Shown here: positions 46,301-57,900 of the stretch, piece after piece
How positions within the stretch are numbered: the first letter of the stretch is position 1
How the letters are laid out: every line of letters starts with the position of its first letter
From: Akebia trifoliata
Taxonomy: Eukaryota; Streptophyta; Magnoliopsida; Ranunculales; Lardizabalaceae
Assembly (NCBI GenBank): GCA_017979445.1
Contig: CM030704.1
Coordinates: 9,841,658 to 9,905,657, forward strand
Length of the DNA: 64,000 bases
Direction of reading: 5' to 3'
The notes under the pieces: generated by a model
What the model was told of the DNA's origin: nothing
The model's input: the letters and a program-made list of their open reading frames with translations, nothing else
The model's database searches: none
Position numbers and translations under genes: made by a program

Positions 46301-49300
46301 TGGAGGAGAGAGGCCCGCACTGACATGATAAATTTCGGGGTCTTACTCAAAACCAATTGGCAATGAACTAAACTCAACAATGGCAATGTCAGTACTTCAA
46401 TTCTTAGCTGAATGGATCAGGACTGTCTTGAGAGGGATTTTTTGTGTGTGTGTTGGGTGGGGGGGGGGGGGGGGGGGGGATTGTGGAGGTGAAGTAGTTG
46501 TTGTAGTCCACATGCTTCCATGTTGTATTCATTTACTTTTTGATGCCTCTACCTGCTTGTTCTCCATTTTGAGAAAGTAATGTTCTCTAAACATTGTTTT
46601 TGGACTTGCCCTAAACTTAAACCTCTCCTTCTAACAGCAGTTTTTGTTTGGAAACTTTTACTGATATTCTCTCATATTGTCTCCAGAAACTGCCCCATTG
46701 ACTTGAAAGAAGCAATTTCTAGTGTAATATTTGCATCCCCAAGATGTGCAGATGTACCTGAACTCTTGGATGTTCGTAAACATTTCACAGCAAAATATGG
46801 GAAAGAGTTCATTACTTCAGCTCTTGAGATACGTCCAGAATGTGGTGTTAATCGTACAGTGAGTTTCTAAAGTTTTTGCAGCACTCCTTGTTAATTGAAC
46901 TTGAAATGATTATGTAACAGTTGCTAATGATCAATTTTGATATCATGAATTAAAATTTTACTATTTTCTAGCATTGCTTCTTATCATGGTTTTACTTTGT
47001 TAATTTCAGATGATTGAGAAGTTATCTGCAAGAGCACCTGATGGTCAAACCAAAATCAAGATCTTGACTGAAATTGCCCAAGAGCATAATGTCAAATGGG
47101 ATGCCGAGGCATTTGGAGAGAAAGAACTGAAGCCTCCTGAGGACCTGCTGGTATGAAAAATGAATAAAAATTCCTACCATTTGTTGCATGGATTTTCATT
47201 GTAAATTTGTAAGAGTTGTTGAATAATATTTATATTGTGAACATGTAATCGAGCAGAGTGGACCGATTGCATTTGAGAGTGCTAGTAAAATGCCTGTGGA
47301 ACACCACAATGTCCAGCTTCCACCCACCCATGGTCAAAAGTACGAATCATCTATATATCTATCTCAGAAAGATTTAACGGGATCGTCACAGAGTTCCCCA
47401 GCTTTTGGTACTACAGATACTAGTACTCCTAAGATGACACAGCTGACACAGCCTACCATTTCCCGATCAGAATCAAGATCTTCAGGTATGTGAAAATTAT
47501 TATATCATGATCTTATTATGATTTTTTTTTTTTTTTTTTTGATGGGTAAGCTGGACTTGAACCCATGAACTCAAAGTTGCTTTGCAATGTGTCAAACAAA
47601 CTGAGCTATGGGTCTAGGGCCTGATCTTATTCTACGATTAGTTACTTGCTTTATGTTTAATCACATTATCCATCTAGTTCTCACAATACTTCACGGGCTC
47701 TTTTGTCTGTTGTACAGAAAATGAATCTAAGGGAAGGAATTTTGGGAGTTCTCATAGCAATTCTTTTTCGTCAAATAGACAAAATTGGAATATGGAATTC
47801 AAGGATGCAACCTCTGCTGCACGGGCAGCAGCTGAATCTGCTGAAAGAGCAAGTATTGCTGCTAGGGCTGCTGCAGAACTCTCTAGTTATGCAAATATTA
47901 CTAGGCAATATTCATCGGAATCGCATGACTCCCCAGTTTATGATCGAAGAGATGAACGTTCTTCCAAGGATTCGGTGAAGATGGTGCATAATTCACAGAA
48001 ATGTTCCTCATATGACATAAATCCAAGTTCTCAGAATCAACAGAGAGAGAGGAATGAGAGTGAGAACCTACAGGGAGTCGCTGGAAGCATGCATGATGGT
48101 TATGATAGTATTAAGCGAAGATCTAGACAGTCCAGTATGGCTTCCACTGATGATGATATATTGGTCACTGGTCTCCCAAACACAGATAGATATCAAAAGA
48201 GCTCATCTGAGGCGGAAGCCATTAATCCCAATTGGCACACCAAGAAACCTGAGAAGGGTGACTTTCTTGGCGATACAAGTTTCAAGAAACAATCTAATCA
48301 ATCTGAGGTAAAATCTGTCAAGCACCAGCGCGGTAAGGAAACTGAGAAATCTGACCATTCAGGGGATGGGAGCATTAAAAAACAATCCAGCAAGTCTGCC
48401 TCCTCTCATTCTCATGCAAGCACTGATGATGATGATGTAATCAATTCAAATCCTGATCTCTGGAAGTATGGGAATGATAGTGGTGAGCATTCTTTCATTG
48501 ATACTAGTTATGGGAATGTGCCTACCAATCAACCAAGCTTCAAAGATTCTTCTGCTGTAGTTTTTGATGATTATGTTTCAGACAAAGAAAGTAATTTTGG
48601 TATCGAGGGTGAGTTTGATAGACATGAAGTGGATTCATATGCCCCATCACCAGTTAGAAAATCACCCTCCCCTCTTGAGGTTTCTTCAAAAGGAGATGAC
48701 TTGTTACCTGCAGCTTTTGACGAGTCAGATGGTCCAATTTCTGAGAGTGAAGATGAGAAGGAAAATTTTAAACTCTATGGAAGAACAGAGTCTAGCATTC
48801 AGTCACATGAGGAGAGTGTTTTCACAAGAAGCCCAGGAGAGAGCGGACATGGGTCAATGAAATCCTCCTTCACGAGAAAGGAGTCCATAGAAGCCTACAG
48901 GGATCCTTGGTTGCATTCCTCTCATGATGATTCAAAATCTGGGGACGTATGCCCTGAGAGAAACCAAGAAACACAAGTGAATGTTGGAAGTCCATCAACC
49001 CTGATTGATAGGGTTCATGGGTCAATGAAATCATCCTTAACTGAAAAGGAAGCCACGAGAATGGATGGAAATCCTTGGTTACATTCCTCTCCCGATGATT
49101 CGGAATCTGGGGTTTCACCCTCAATGGGGAACCAAGAAACAAAACTGAATGTTTCCACAAAAAGGGGAGCCACAGGAAGGAATAGAAAGCCTTGGTTGAA
49201 TTCCTCTTCCGATGATTCAGAATCCGAGTCTGCACACATCAAGAGAAATGAAGAGACTAAACTAGAGGTTGGAGGAGAATCTTTGAAGAAATATAACCAG

Positions 49301-50563
49301 GGTGACTTGCCCGCTACTAAGCTGTATCCAAGACATTCAAGATCCCCAAGGAACTCGGATGGTTTGGACCATGAACCATTTTATCATCCAGAGATTGAAG
49401 AGAAGCAACAACCTCTGCAATCTTCAAGGCGTTCATCAGCCATGGAAATCAAAGCTAAAGATGATTTTAGGGCATCGGGGTCACCAGATTCTGAAAAAGT
49501 TTCTGAATTTTCAGATCACATGAGCTCCGAAACTGGGCAGGAGTTGAACTTGAAAAGATTGACAGGTGGTTTCCGTAACAAGGCATTTGTCCGTCCACCT
49601 TATACTAGGAGCCCTTCAGGTGAAGGTGATACTTCACAGCTATCCACAAAGAAAGCAGCAGAAGATACTCCTACAGTTATTGAGCAACCAGTGGTGTCCC
49701 CTGTGGTCAAGTCTTCGACAAGTTTTAAAGCGCAGTATCAGAAACCAACCTTGAAATTTTCTGAAGAATTTAGTTCAAGAAAAGTAAAAACAGCATCTGA
49801 TTCAGATAGTGATGATGCTGACTTAATCCCACGACAAACTATTGGCAGCCGGGTCTATAAAGGTGAAAATTTGAAAATTCCTAAAGAATTTAGCTCAAGC
49901 AAAGGAAGAACAATATTAGATTCAGATAGTGATGATGCTGAAGTAACGCCACAGCAAACTGTTCGCAGCAGAGCCTATAAAGGTGAAAGACTTTCTCGCA
50001 GGACAAGGGGTTCACCAGCAGAGCCTGGTGCGAGCAGCCTTTTGAATTTAGCAAGCGGACCCAAGATGAAACTCTCTCCACAAGTTTCTTATGAAACTGA
50101 AACTTCTTCAAAGCCACCGGCCCAAGTGGTAAGCTCTGGAAGTGAAGAGAACAAGTGGAAAAAAACAAGTACATCGGTTGAACGACAATCTTTTAACCCT
50201 ACAACACCGCAACCTCAAGTCTCAGAGCAGAAGGAAAGTGTGAAATCTAAGTTGCCAAAAACTAAAAGGCCAGTTGAACGGAAACCTTCTATGCCTACAG
50301 AACAACCCAAAGTTTCTGCGTACGAGTCAAGTTTCAAGTCATCTCAACTGAATTCATCTGTGGAACAGCCATTTAATCCTCCGACTAAGAGTGTACCTTC
50401 AGGGAGTACTGACACTCCAAAGCCGTCAAGTTTGAGAGAGTTAAAATCAGATCTGAAAGAGGACTCGCCCAAGAAAGTTTCTCACGTTCATCCAAAGCTT
50501 CCAGACTATGAAACTTTTGCTGCTCACTTCGAGTCTCTCCGATCTAATCACCGGTCATCCTAG
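40335..50563 (+). CDS. IST1-like protein (ESCRT-III associated), 7 exons
   Basis: Exons 40335..40366, 40718..40850, 43348..43451, 46687..46858, 47010..47150, 47257..47485 and 47718..50563 join in phase at GT-AG borders into 1218 aa. Residues ~10-180 are the Ist1 domain: MLHRSFKAGKCKTSLKLA, REEKMVAAYDLVDIYCELIV, IESQKNCPIDLKEAISSVIF, ADVPELLDVRKHFTAKYGKE and CGVNRTMIEKLSARAPDG. IST1 proteins bind ESCRT-III (CHMP1-type) and VPS4/LIP5 and tune multivesicular-body sorting of ubiquitinated cargo. The long tail is Ser- and acid-rich: an Ala-rich helix (~304-326), three PWLHSS/PWLNSS..DDS units (~667, 723, 762), two DSDSDDA units (~965, 1005), and a conserved-looking end KLPDYETFAAHFESL that may bind MIT domains (inference). 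Tails this long occur in some plant ISTL members. Introns 2, 3 and 6 carry transposons but leave all exons intact. Which ISTL paralogue it is cannot be said. Confidence 0.95.
41165..41380. mobile_element. MITE in IST1-like intron 2
   Basis: The left end GGCATCTTTGGTAACACTTC and the right end (reverse complement GGCTTTGGTAACACTTC) form inverted repeats, and the interior is itself palindromic (TTCAGACTTCAGAA motifs). The termini resemble PIF/Harbinger-type MITEs. The target duplication is not certain. Confidence 0.65.
41382..42285 (-). pseudogene. RTE-type LINE reverse transcriptase relic
   Basis: On the minus strand, over shifting frames, pieces match the 3' part of plant RTE LINEs: ALVKDGLTTHVQGEV, a FADD-like remnant, KGFKINKTNTKY, EDVTHRT, YDGAQCWVVKKHIHRMSV, then near the end ALTEDMIHGRLK. 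These correspond to the family's THIQGEVPWCMLFADD, EDVTHRI, MLYGAECWAVKK..MSV and LTEDMTLDR stretches. Many stops show it is long dead. The catalytic YADD-type box is damaged. It sits antisense in intron 2 and abuts the MITE. Confidence 0.75.
45538..46379 (-). mobile_element. TRIM cluster: five small LTRs in a row (minus)
   Basis: On the plus strand LTRs of ~110 bp (TGATAAATTTGG...ACTCAACA) lie at 45538-45648, 45738-45848, 46134-46240 and, deleted inside, 46326-46379. A diverged LTR-like unit (TGTTAACC...CACTCAATA) lies at 45937-46065. Between them are internal segments of 68-89 bp, each with a reversed purine tract (CGCCCCCGCAC) and ending in GCTCTGATACCA, the reverse complement of the tRNA-Met PBS TGGTATCAGAGC. 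LTR, PBS, tiny interior, PPT, LTR is the TRIM layout. All units share one orientation. No matching target duplication is seen around the cluster. Confidence 0.85.
46459..46479 (+). repeat. Run of 21 G in intron 3
   Basis: An uninterrupted G tract after GTGTGTGTTGGGT, about 210 bp before exon 4. It could form a G-quadruplex in DNA or pre-mRNA. The exact length may be affected by sequencing. Confidence 0.85.
47522..47621 (-). mobile_element. tRNA-derived SINE in IST1-like intron 6
   Basis: On the minus strand a tRNA-like sequence holds an A box (TAGCTCAGTTTG, 47608-47597) and a B box (GGGTTCAAGTCC, 47564-47553), 44 bp apart start to start as in a real tRNA. It ends CTTACCCATC and is followed by 19 A. 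TGATCTTATT stands on both sides (47508-47517 and 47622-47631). These are hallmarks of LINE-driven retroposition. The acceptor and T stems pair poorly, so it is not a working tRNA gene. Confidence 0.85.
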
Positions 50564-50884
50564 GTAAATTTTTTCTCTAAATTTCAGCTTGGGTATTCTT
50601 TTATTGGGCCAGTGGCAATAATCAGATGATTGATCTGAGAATAAGAAACCAATCCTTGTTAATATGAAAATGTTTGTAGTTCTCCGTAGTCTGCCAATCA
50701 ACGACAGTGATAGAAACATAGTGTATCGTGTGTGCGATTGAGTCCACAGTTTCGTTTGTTGTCACTTGCTTCACATATCTGCATTATCTTTTTTTAAATT
50801 CAAAGTTACATTGAATAGAATTCAATATTCCTTACATTCCTATTTGATCACCCCTCGTGTAATGTGCTTTTCATTTTGTTTTAG
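50564..50884 (+). other. Possible intron in the 3' UTR
   Basis: The stop codon TAG is followed at once by GTAAATTTTT, a good donor. A T-rich tract ending TTTTGTTTTAG at 50884 is a fair acceptor. Splicing here would leave the protein unchanged. Only transcript data can show whether it is used; otherwise this is plain 3' UTR. Confidence 0.35.
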
Positions 50885-53800
50885 GGAATATGCATGTAAG
50901 AAGAACCTGACATCTTAACAACACACTTGGTAGATCATGCATAATAGGTGTCCCTAATACCAATTAATCCTGATTGTTAAACTAGTTGCTGTCTATTGAA
51001 CAGGTGTTGCCTGAAGTCATATTGACCTCAGTTTCAGTCTGCTTCAATTAAATACAACCGAATTATATGGTTTTGGCTGTTGATTGAAATGTTAAGATCC
51101 TACTGCCTGTCCTGTCCACCTGATAAGACATTTTTGTATTTCTTGCCAATTTAACCAGCAAACTGTTAACGCTTATATAGAGCTGAGGATCTTCTCAATC
51201 CCATTTTCAATTAGTGTTATCTAGGAGCCAAAAGGTGGTGAGTTATGAAGTTATACCAATTTTTTTTATGTAGACTCTGATTTTTGGGGGGTTTATCCGG
51301 GATCATATGGACCTGGTGTGGTGTGTTGTGGGATCCTATTTTGAAGATGTATTGGGCGATATCATTAGTTAGGAGTAGGGAGTGTGAGTTAGAGGTTTAT
51401 GTATTTGTTTAAGAACATTAACTTTTAAAATGAATGGAAATTTCTTGGTTATGATAATCTATTTATCATGGTTTAACGGACATTTTTTGCTTTCATCTTG
51501 TTTCTTTGGAAATTTATCCCACATCTGCCTAGGAGAGGAACTTGAGAAAGTTACGTGCATGTCATGCCATACTTGTGGTATGAGCCATGGGTTGGCATGT
51601 GCCATGAGGCCACATGTGGGCTTTGTCTAGTGTCTCTAAGACAAAATTTATTGATCTTTATCTAATTTACTCGATGTTGTTGAATCTCCTTACGGTGATC
51701 AAGTACATGGAGAGCTTTATTTGTCTGCTCTGTTTTGTTTTCAACTTGACAAAAAGCCTTTTTTTTCATACTGAAATACCTGCTGGTTTTTAAGTATCTT
51801 TTGGAGCATAGTAACAAAACAACGCTGTTTTTTGTTGGAAAAAAAAAAAAAAAAAGGCATCTTGTAACTTTGACAATTAAAATGTTAATAAAGGTGATTT
51901 TTTTAAGTCACGTTTTTTATGTTTTAAACAAGTTTTTTTCAAAAAAAATCTGAACGCTCTTTTTTTTTTTTTTAAATGTGGGATTTGATACATAATAGAA
52001 TTTGATGATTTCTAAATGTAGGAATATGAAATTTGATGCTAATATCTTGATGTTATGATTTTTCATTTATTTTTAAAAGTTTACAAATGTACTCCTTTTT
52101 AAGGGAAATCGTAGTTCTGTATCCCGAGGAGAGCAGATTTACGATTCTCGAGCCTGTCACCTCAGGGGTGTCGATTGAGTATGCCACGTGGGTAAGTCAA
52201 ATTATCATATGATTCTTCCACAGTCCCTAGATTTTTCTTGCAAAAATCCACCCTTCAAACTCTTTAATCTATTCAACTTTATCCTCAATTTATTGTTTTT
52301 GATCTCTTGAAGAAAATCTTTGATTTTTCTAATTAAAAATCCATCATTTTCAAGCTCTTTAACATGTTCACCTTCATCTTCAACATTGAAAATAACACCT
52401 TTGATTATTCTAATGCATAAAAACCATCTTCTTCAAGGTTTTTAAACAAATTCAACATTGTCTCCAATCCATCGACTTGAAACTCTTCTGGAAAACCCTT
52501 CGGTGCTCAAAATATCCATCTTCTTGTACTTCCAAAATGTCCTATTATGTTTTTGAGTTAGAAAGGATATATGATATAGATCTCAAGGTTGAAGAGAAAA
52601 GATAGATCTTTAGATGATTGGTTTTAGAGAGAAAAAGCAAAGGCAATTTACCAGAGTTGTTAAATGGTTAATTCAAAGGCAAAGAGTCCTAGAGTACTTC
52701 TAAGTTATTAAATATTTAATTAGAGTGGGCTGAGTTGACTCCCGACTTTTGACTTGACTTGACTCGACCCGTCTCGTCTTGTTGGACATTCAAGTTTCTC
52801 GAGTTTTAAAACTATGATTAAACCTCTTGTGAAAAAGACCCCAACTTTCCCAAAGGTTCTATATTACTCTTTAGAGTTGAAATTAAGTAATAGAATCCCT
52901 AGTTGAAAGATGAAGGAAATTTTTTTTTTATGGTAGGGAGATTATTGAAAAAAAAAAAAATTGAAAAAAAAGGACATTGGTTGTTGATATGCTTACTTTC
53001 ATTTCTGTTAATCTCTCAAGAAGAATGCAGTCAAGGACTGCAAATAAAAAGTCGTGTTGGGATGACACAAAGTATTTATTGTGATATTTACAATTCTGAC
53101 ATGGATATGCATATATAATCATAGATGATTTTTTCTCGTATTACGAGAAAATACATTTATGATCATGTGCACATCCTATGTCAGACTTGTGAGAATCATA
53201 GTAAATGCTTTGTTTCCTTTCAACATTTTGTGTAAATAAATATTCTCAAATATTTAATAAAATCATCCGTTTTTTACTTTTGCTTGCATCTTCTTCAAAT
53301 TTCACCAAGGCTGTCAATAGATCAGATCAGATCCAAGCCAATTTAATAACTCAAGATCCGATGAAGACATGATTGGATAATTTTTTGGATCGGGTTCCGT
53401 TTTGGATCAGATCTGAAACACCACATATTATATACGGGTCTGGAGATTAAAATGACACGTATAGTCTATTGTGGTACCAATCCGATCTGAGTTGACCCAT
53501 TTAAATCCCTAGTTGGCTTCGGTACAGGTTTGGATCCACTCAATTCAATGGTTGACATCATCGCTCCAATCGTTGGAGAATATGTGGGTCCCATCAAATA
53601 TTAGATTGAATTCCACGGCTGATAATGGGCGGCTACAGTGAGTGTCAACCTTCGTGGAAACTGGTATCGGTATCGAAGGTTCGGTACAACCACCTTGAAA
53701 TGCCTTTTTTTTTGTTCTTTTTTCGTCATATTTTCCAAGGCAATCCATTTCTTGTGAAAAAAATAAGATATATTTTCTTGAAAAATATTCCAAAGAATCG

Positions 53801-54476
53801 AAAGTGGTACTACGGGGATTTCATGGAAAAACACATATACCCAATTGAAGAATTGAAGAAGTACTATTTACAACTACAACTTTTACCTATGTCAAAGGTT
53901 TAGGTCGAGTTTAGCTTAACTCAGCTCCGACGACTCTAGCCTCGATTAATAATGTTCACCCCAAACTTGCCTCAACCCCAACTCAGGTCTATATTTTTTT
54001 ACCCATCCCACCTCTAATAGTATTTCTAAACTCCAATTCCCCTTTAACACATTTCTTTTGTTTTTCTTAATCAAATTGGAAAATCTCCAATTTTTTAATC
54101 AAAGCAAATCCTAATAAGATTATAGAAGATGCACACCAACTTTTACTTATTACATTCTAGTTAAAATGAAAAATGATTGAGATTGATAAAAGATGGGGTG
54201 TCAATATAAACTCTCTTGAAGGATATATATAGATATACTAGAGTTCACCCATGCCATAAGCACAGGCATCCTCTCTTGAGTTATGAGGGTAAAAGAAAAA
54301 AAATAAAGTTAGAAAGGTATTATTATTTTTAAAAAAAAATTGAAATCAAATGGGTAAAAGATAAAAAATAATAAAATGGATATATATATATATATATATA
54401 TATATAGTAAAGTTAGGGAGGTGAAGAATAAATGAAAAACGTGGGTCCCAAGAAACTATAACTTAATGGAAGAGAT
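50885..54476. other. Spacer, no gene recognised
   Basis: AT-rich DNA with poly-A/T runs (51840-51855, 51960-51975) and degenerate repeats at 52000-52090 (like 8120-8190), 52730-52815 (CTCGAGTTTTAAAACTATG, like the MITE end at 9200) and 53320-53470 (GATCAGATC-rich). Small ORFs at 53545-53903 overlap on opposite strands and match nothing known. Confidence 0.5.
54379..54408. repeat. (TA)n microsatellite
   Basis: About 26 bp of uninterrupted TA ending in TATATAG, just before the LTR at 54477. Confidence 0.85.
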
Positions 54477-56193
54477 TGTAGACACCCCAATTTGAACAGA
54501 CCCCTACTCGAAAGAATTTAAAAATATCAACTTTTTCAATAAATCTCGTCACAGGCCTAAAAAACCCAATTGGTCTAAACATGGCATTTCGAGCGATTGA
54601 AGGTTCATAAAACCTACAAAGGTCTCATAAACCCACAATAAGACTCTACGCACTCCCCACCTTCTCTATTTTTCACCGCTCCATTCTCGAATCCAAAAAT
54701 ACCCTAAGCTCACTTAAAGCCCATCGACCCTTAATTTCCTAAAAAATCATTTTCACCTCACCTAACCTACCTTAACGTTAAACCCATACAACTCAAATCT
54801 TAAAACTCACTTACTTTTAAACTCATTAAGCCCCACCCTAAAATGAACAAAACCAACAACTTAAACCTTCCCAAAATCCTAAAACCCAACTTGTCAAAGC
54901 TTATCTCTATTCAAACCCACATCCATATTCATATCTTTAATCCAAAAATCATTATCCACATTAACGAATCAACTTTTTTTTTTCATCAAATGGACACTTA
55001 TCCACACCACAATTCACCTCCTAAAAAAATGATTCTACCCCACCAAACCCATTATTTTTCTCCAACAAAACTACCACTCACACTCCATGTCATAAACCTA
55101 ACCCATCACCTTTCTCTAATACAATTACCAACCCACACATCCCTTCATCATTCACCATCAATCCATTTTCACAAGTCATCCCCACACCTCTTTCCTCAAA
55201 TCAACTCACATAAACACTTCATCTCCATACTATCTTTACACTTGTCACAATCCCAAAAATCTAATCACCTAACTCCTTTCACAATCCATTTTTTTAATCA
55301 AACATCACACCCCTTCATCCCACCTAACACTCAACCACATTCTTTCAACCAAATACCATATCATTTCACCTCACCAAATACTCAACCCAAATGGGTTGGA
55401 GAGGATCCAAATCATTTGGATAAAAAACTATCAATTTTCTTCCATTCTACAAATATCCTTATCTCCACTCTAAATTTCACACCCGTCACTTTCAAAACTC
55501 ATGTCATTCTCTACTCTACTATCTTTTCACCCTATCATATCCTCAAAAACAATCCTCAATACCTATGAATACCCCCTCACTTTTCAAAATGGGTACCAAG
55601 TCTAAGACTAAAAAATTCTTCATTCAACTCTATTCTACTTCATTTTCATACTCTCACATTAATCTTAAAAAAATATTCTCCTAATTCTACTAAGGACTCA
55701 AGAAAGCATATAACAAGAAGAAGGAATGAAAGAATAATCAAGTTAAGGTCTCAAGGTAGGTCAAAAGATAGCACACCCCCTTCTCTCTCTCTCTCTCTCT
55801 CTCTCATTCCCATACTCCTTTTCTACTTTTCCCTCACCTATCTCTTTTAATGAGATGATTCTATAATCCGAGCTAAAAGCAAATCCCTTCTTAGGGTATA
55901 AGTCATTAAACATGTAACACTTTTATTTTATTTCTTTACTTTGAGGTTACCACCACTTGGTGGAAAGAAAGGGGTGCTTAACACCTTCCCTTTTTTTTAA
56001 TCGGACCGCTTACCTCGATCTTAGGTGGATTGATATCTTATCCATACAAAAGTCACTAAACATCAAAAATGACACTTTTTTGTAAAAATGTACATCAAGT
56101 GACTATTCACACCTTTTTACAAAAATGAATGGTGGCGACTCCAAATCTTTGTAAAAGTAGTAATCTTTGAAAATCAAAAATCACGCGTCTACA
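54477..56193 (+). repeat. 5' LTR of a Tat-like element (+)
   Basis: 1717 bp, TGTAGACACCCC...GCGTCTACA, the same family as the minus LTR at 35601-37835. The U5 signature GGTGCTTAACACCTTCC is at 55973-55989 and a PBS-like TGGCGACTCC near 56135. From about 54790 to 55570 the plus strand has almost no G. A 241-codon ORF over this part (54843-55568), made largely of H, T, P, N, S, I and L, is a by-product of that bias and not a gene. Confidence 0.75.
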
Positions 56194-56195
56194 AC

Positions 56196-56214
56196 TGATG
56201 AATCCACTGGGGAC
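56196..56214 (+). other. Decayed PBS
   Basis: TGATGAATCCACTGGGGAC begins 2 nt after the LTR. It matches the tRNA-Arg-type PBS of the young element except near its 5' end. Confidence 0.6.
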
Positions 56215-57240
56215 ATTAGATTCAACCCTCACGTCAACTTGGTCATTTTTGGAAAAATAACAAAAAAATATTATTTTTATTTGTGTTTTTATTTACATAT
56301 GAAATGTTGTAATAATTGTTTTTTTTTCTTTCATTACGTATTTGTAAAGGAATCGAGGAAAAAAAAAAGAATGCACGAGCACTTGCGAGCATAGCCCATG
56401 ACACAAATCACCGCACCCTAAAAAATATCAAATCCCAATGCTTAGTAGTTCTATGATTTGAGATCGTTATTTCAAGTGTCGGGGATGAAAATATCAAGTC
56501 CAATCACCAATTTACGACATGCGTACTTCGGTATGTATCAAGGTTTGAAGATCAAGTAACCACAACCCACCTATTAGCCGCATACATGTGCCCGATTAAA
56601 TGATTTAGGACACAAGTTCTCAAGTACGTATTGACCCCCGAAACAAAGTTGTATTTGTTTAAGTTGTTTTCGGCCCTTGAAGCCCAATATGTAAGCCCAC
56701 AAAAGCAAATGTGTATAGTCGTATGTGTGTTTTTTTTCCTTTGCTTATTCCCCTAAGTAAGAGGGGAAAATCTTTATTTTTTTTTAGTTGTGCATATCAT
56801 CAAAAAGAAAAAGAAAATTTTTTTTTATTGGCTCAAGCCAAAAATCAAAGGTCATATGCCTTAAGTTTAGACCAACAAACTTTAAAAAATGAAGAAAATT
56901 TTGATAGAAAATAGTCGTACTGGTCCGTGTTTCAAGTACAGACCAGCATAAAATATCCTGGTCTGTACTTGCAATACGAACCAAATTTTTTTTCTTCTTT
57001 TTATTCATTTCGTCTCTTATGTCACTCTTGACAACTTTTCTCCTGGGCCTTTTTTTTTGTTTTGGATTTTAAGGCCTAAAAAATGTTTAAATGAATAGTT
57101 TTTATCATTTAGGGCCCACTACACGTCACCATTTTAAATAAGATTTCAACTTTCCAAATTGAGTTCACCTATTATCAATCGATCAAAGTTAATCCCAATC
57201 CAACGGAGTGCATTATTGACATCGATCATAATCAAATCCA
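56215..57240 (+). other. Non-coding internal region of Tat-like element
   Basis: No gag is seen. Short ORFs have no known domain. The direct repeat of a CTGGTCTGTACTTG-type motif near 56920-56975 is noted only. Confidence 0.45.
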
Positions 57241-57249
57241 TTATCATCC

Positions 57250-57900
57250 ATTACCGAGGGTTAACTCGAATTGGGTCCACAACCCGTAACCACTCTGAAC
57301 CGGATCCACTACCCGTATCCATCAAAATCGGGTCCACGACGCATATCCAATCCAAATCGGGTCTACGACCCATATCCATCCAAACTGGGTCCCCATCCCG
57401 TATCCAATCCAAATCGGTTTCACGAACTGTATCCATCTGAATCGGGTCCACAACTCGTATCCATCCAAATTGGTTCACAACCTGTATCCAATCCAAATTG
57501 GGTCCACGACCCATATCCATCTAAACTAGGTCTATGACCTGTATTCAATCCAAATTGGGTCCACGACCCGTATCCATGCGAACCGAGTCCACAACTAGTA
57601 TCCAATCCAAACCGTGTCCACAACCCGTATTTGTTTCCAACCAGGTCCACGACTTGTATCCAATCCAAATTGGGTCCACGACCCATATCAATCCAAACTA
57701 GATTCACAACCCGTATCGAATTCAAATCAGGTCTACGACTCATACCTGTTTCAAACCAGGTTCATGACTCATATCCAATCCAAATTAGGTTTATGACCCA
57801 TATTTAATCCAAACTAGGTCTACGACCCGTATTCATTCCAAATCGAATCCACAACTCTTATCTAGTCGGAACCCGATCCTTAAACCGTATCAATTTTGAA
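57250..57900 (+). repeat. 29-bp hairpin tandem array (about 22 units)
   Basis: Units read GGGTCCACGACCCGTATCC followed by AATCCAAATC or ATCCAAATT. Many alternate between an ATCCAATCC and an ATCCATCC form, suggesting a 58-bp dimer. GGGTC and GACCC form a stem with a CAC loop. ORFs open on both strands (up to 107 codons) merely follow the repeat. Confidence 0.88.

Noticed and set aside
47541..47619. tRNA gene on the minus strand
   Set aside because: A and B boxes are fine, but stems pair poorly, an A tail follows and target duplications flank it; it is a retroposed copy.
54843..55568. 241-codon plus-strand ORF
   Set aside because: It lies wholly within the U3 of an LTR whose strand lacks G; the H/T/P/N-rich product reflects composition and has no domain.
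57159..57796. ORFs on both strands (60-107 codons)
   Set aside because: Shadows of the 29-bp tandem array.
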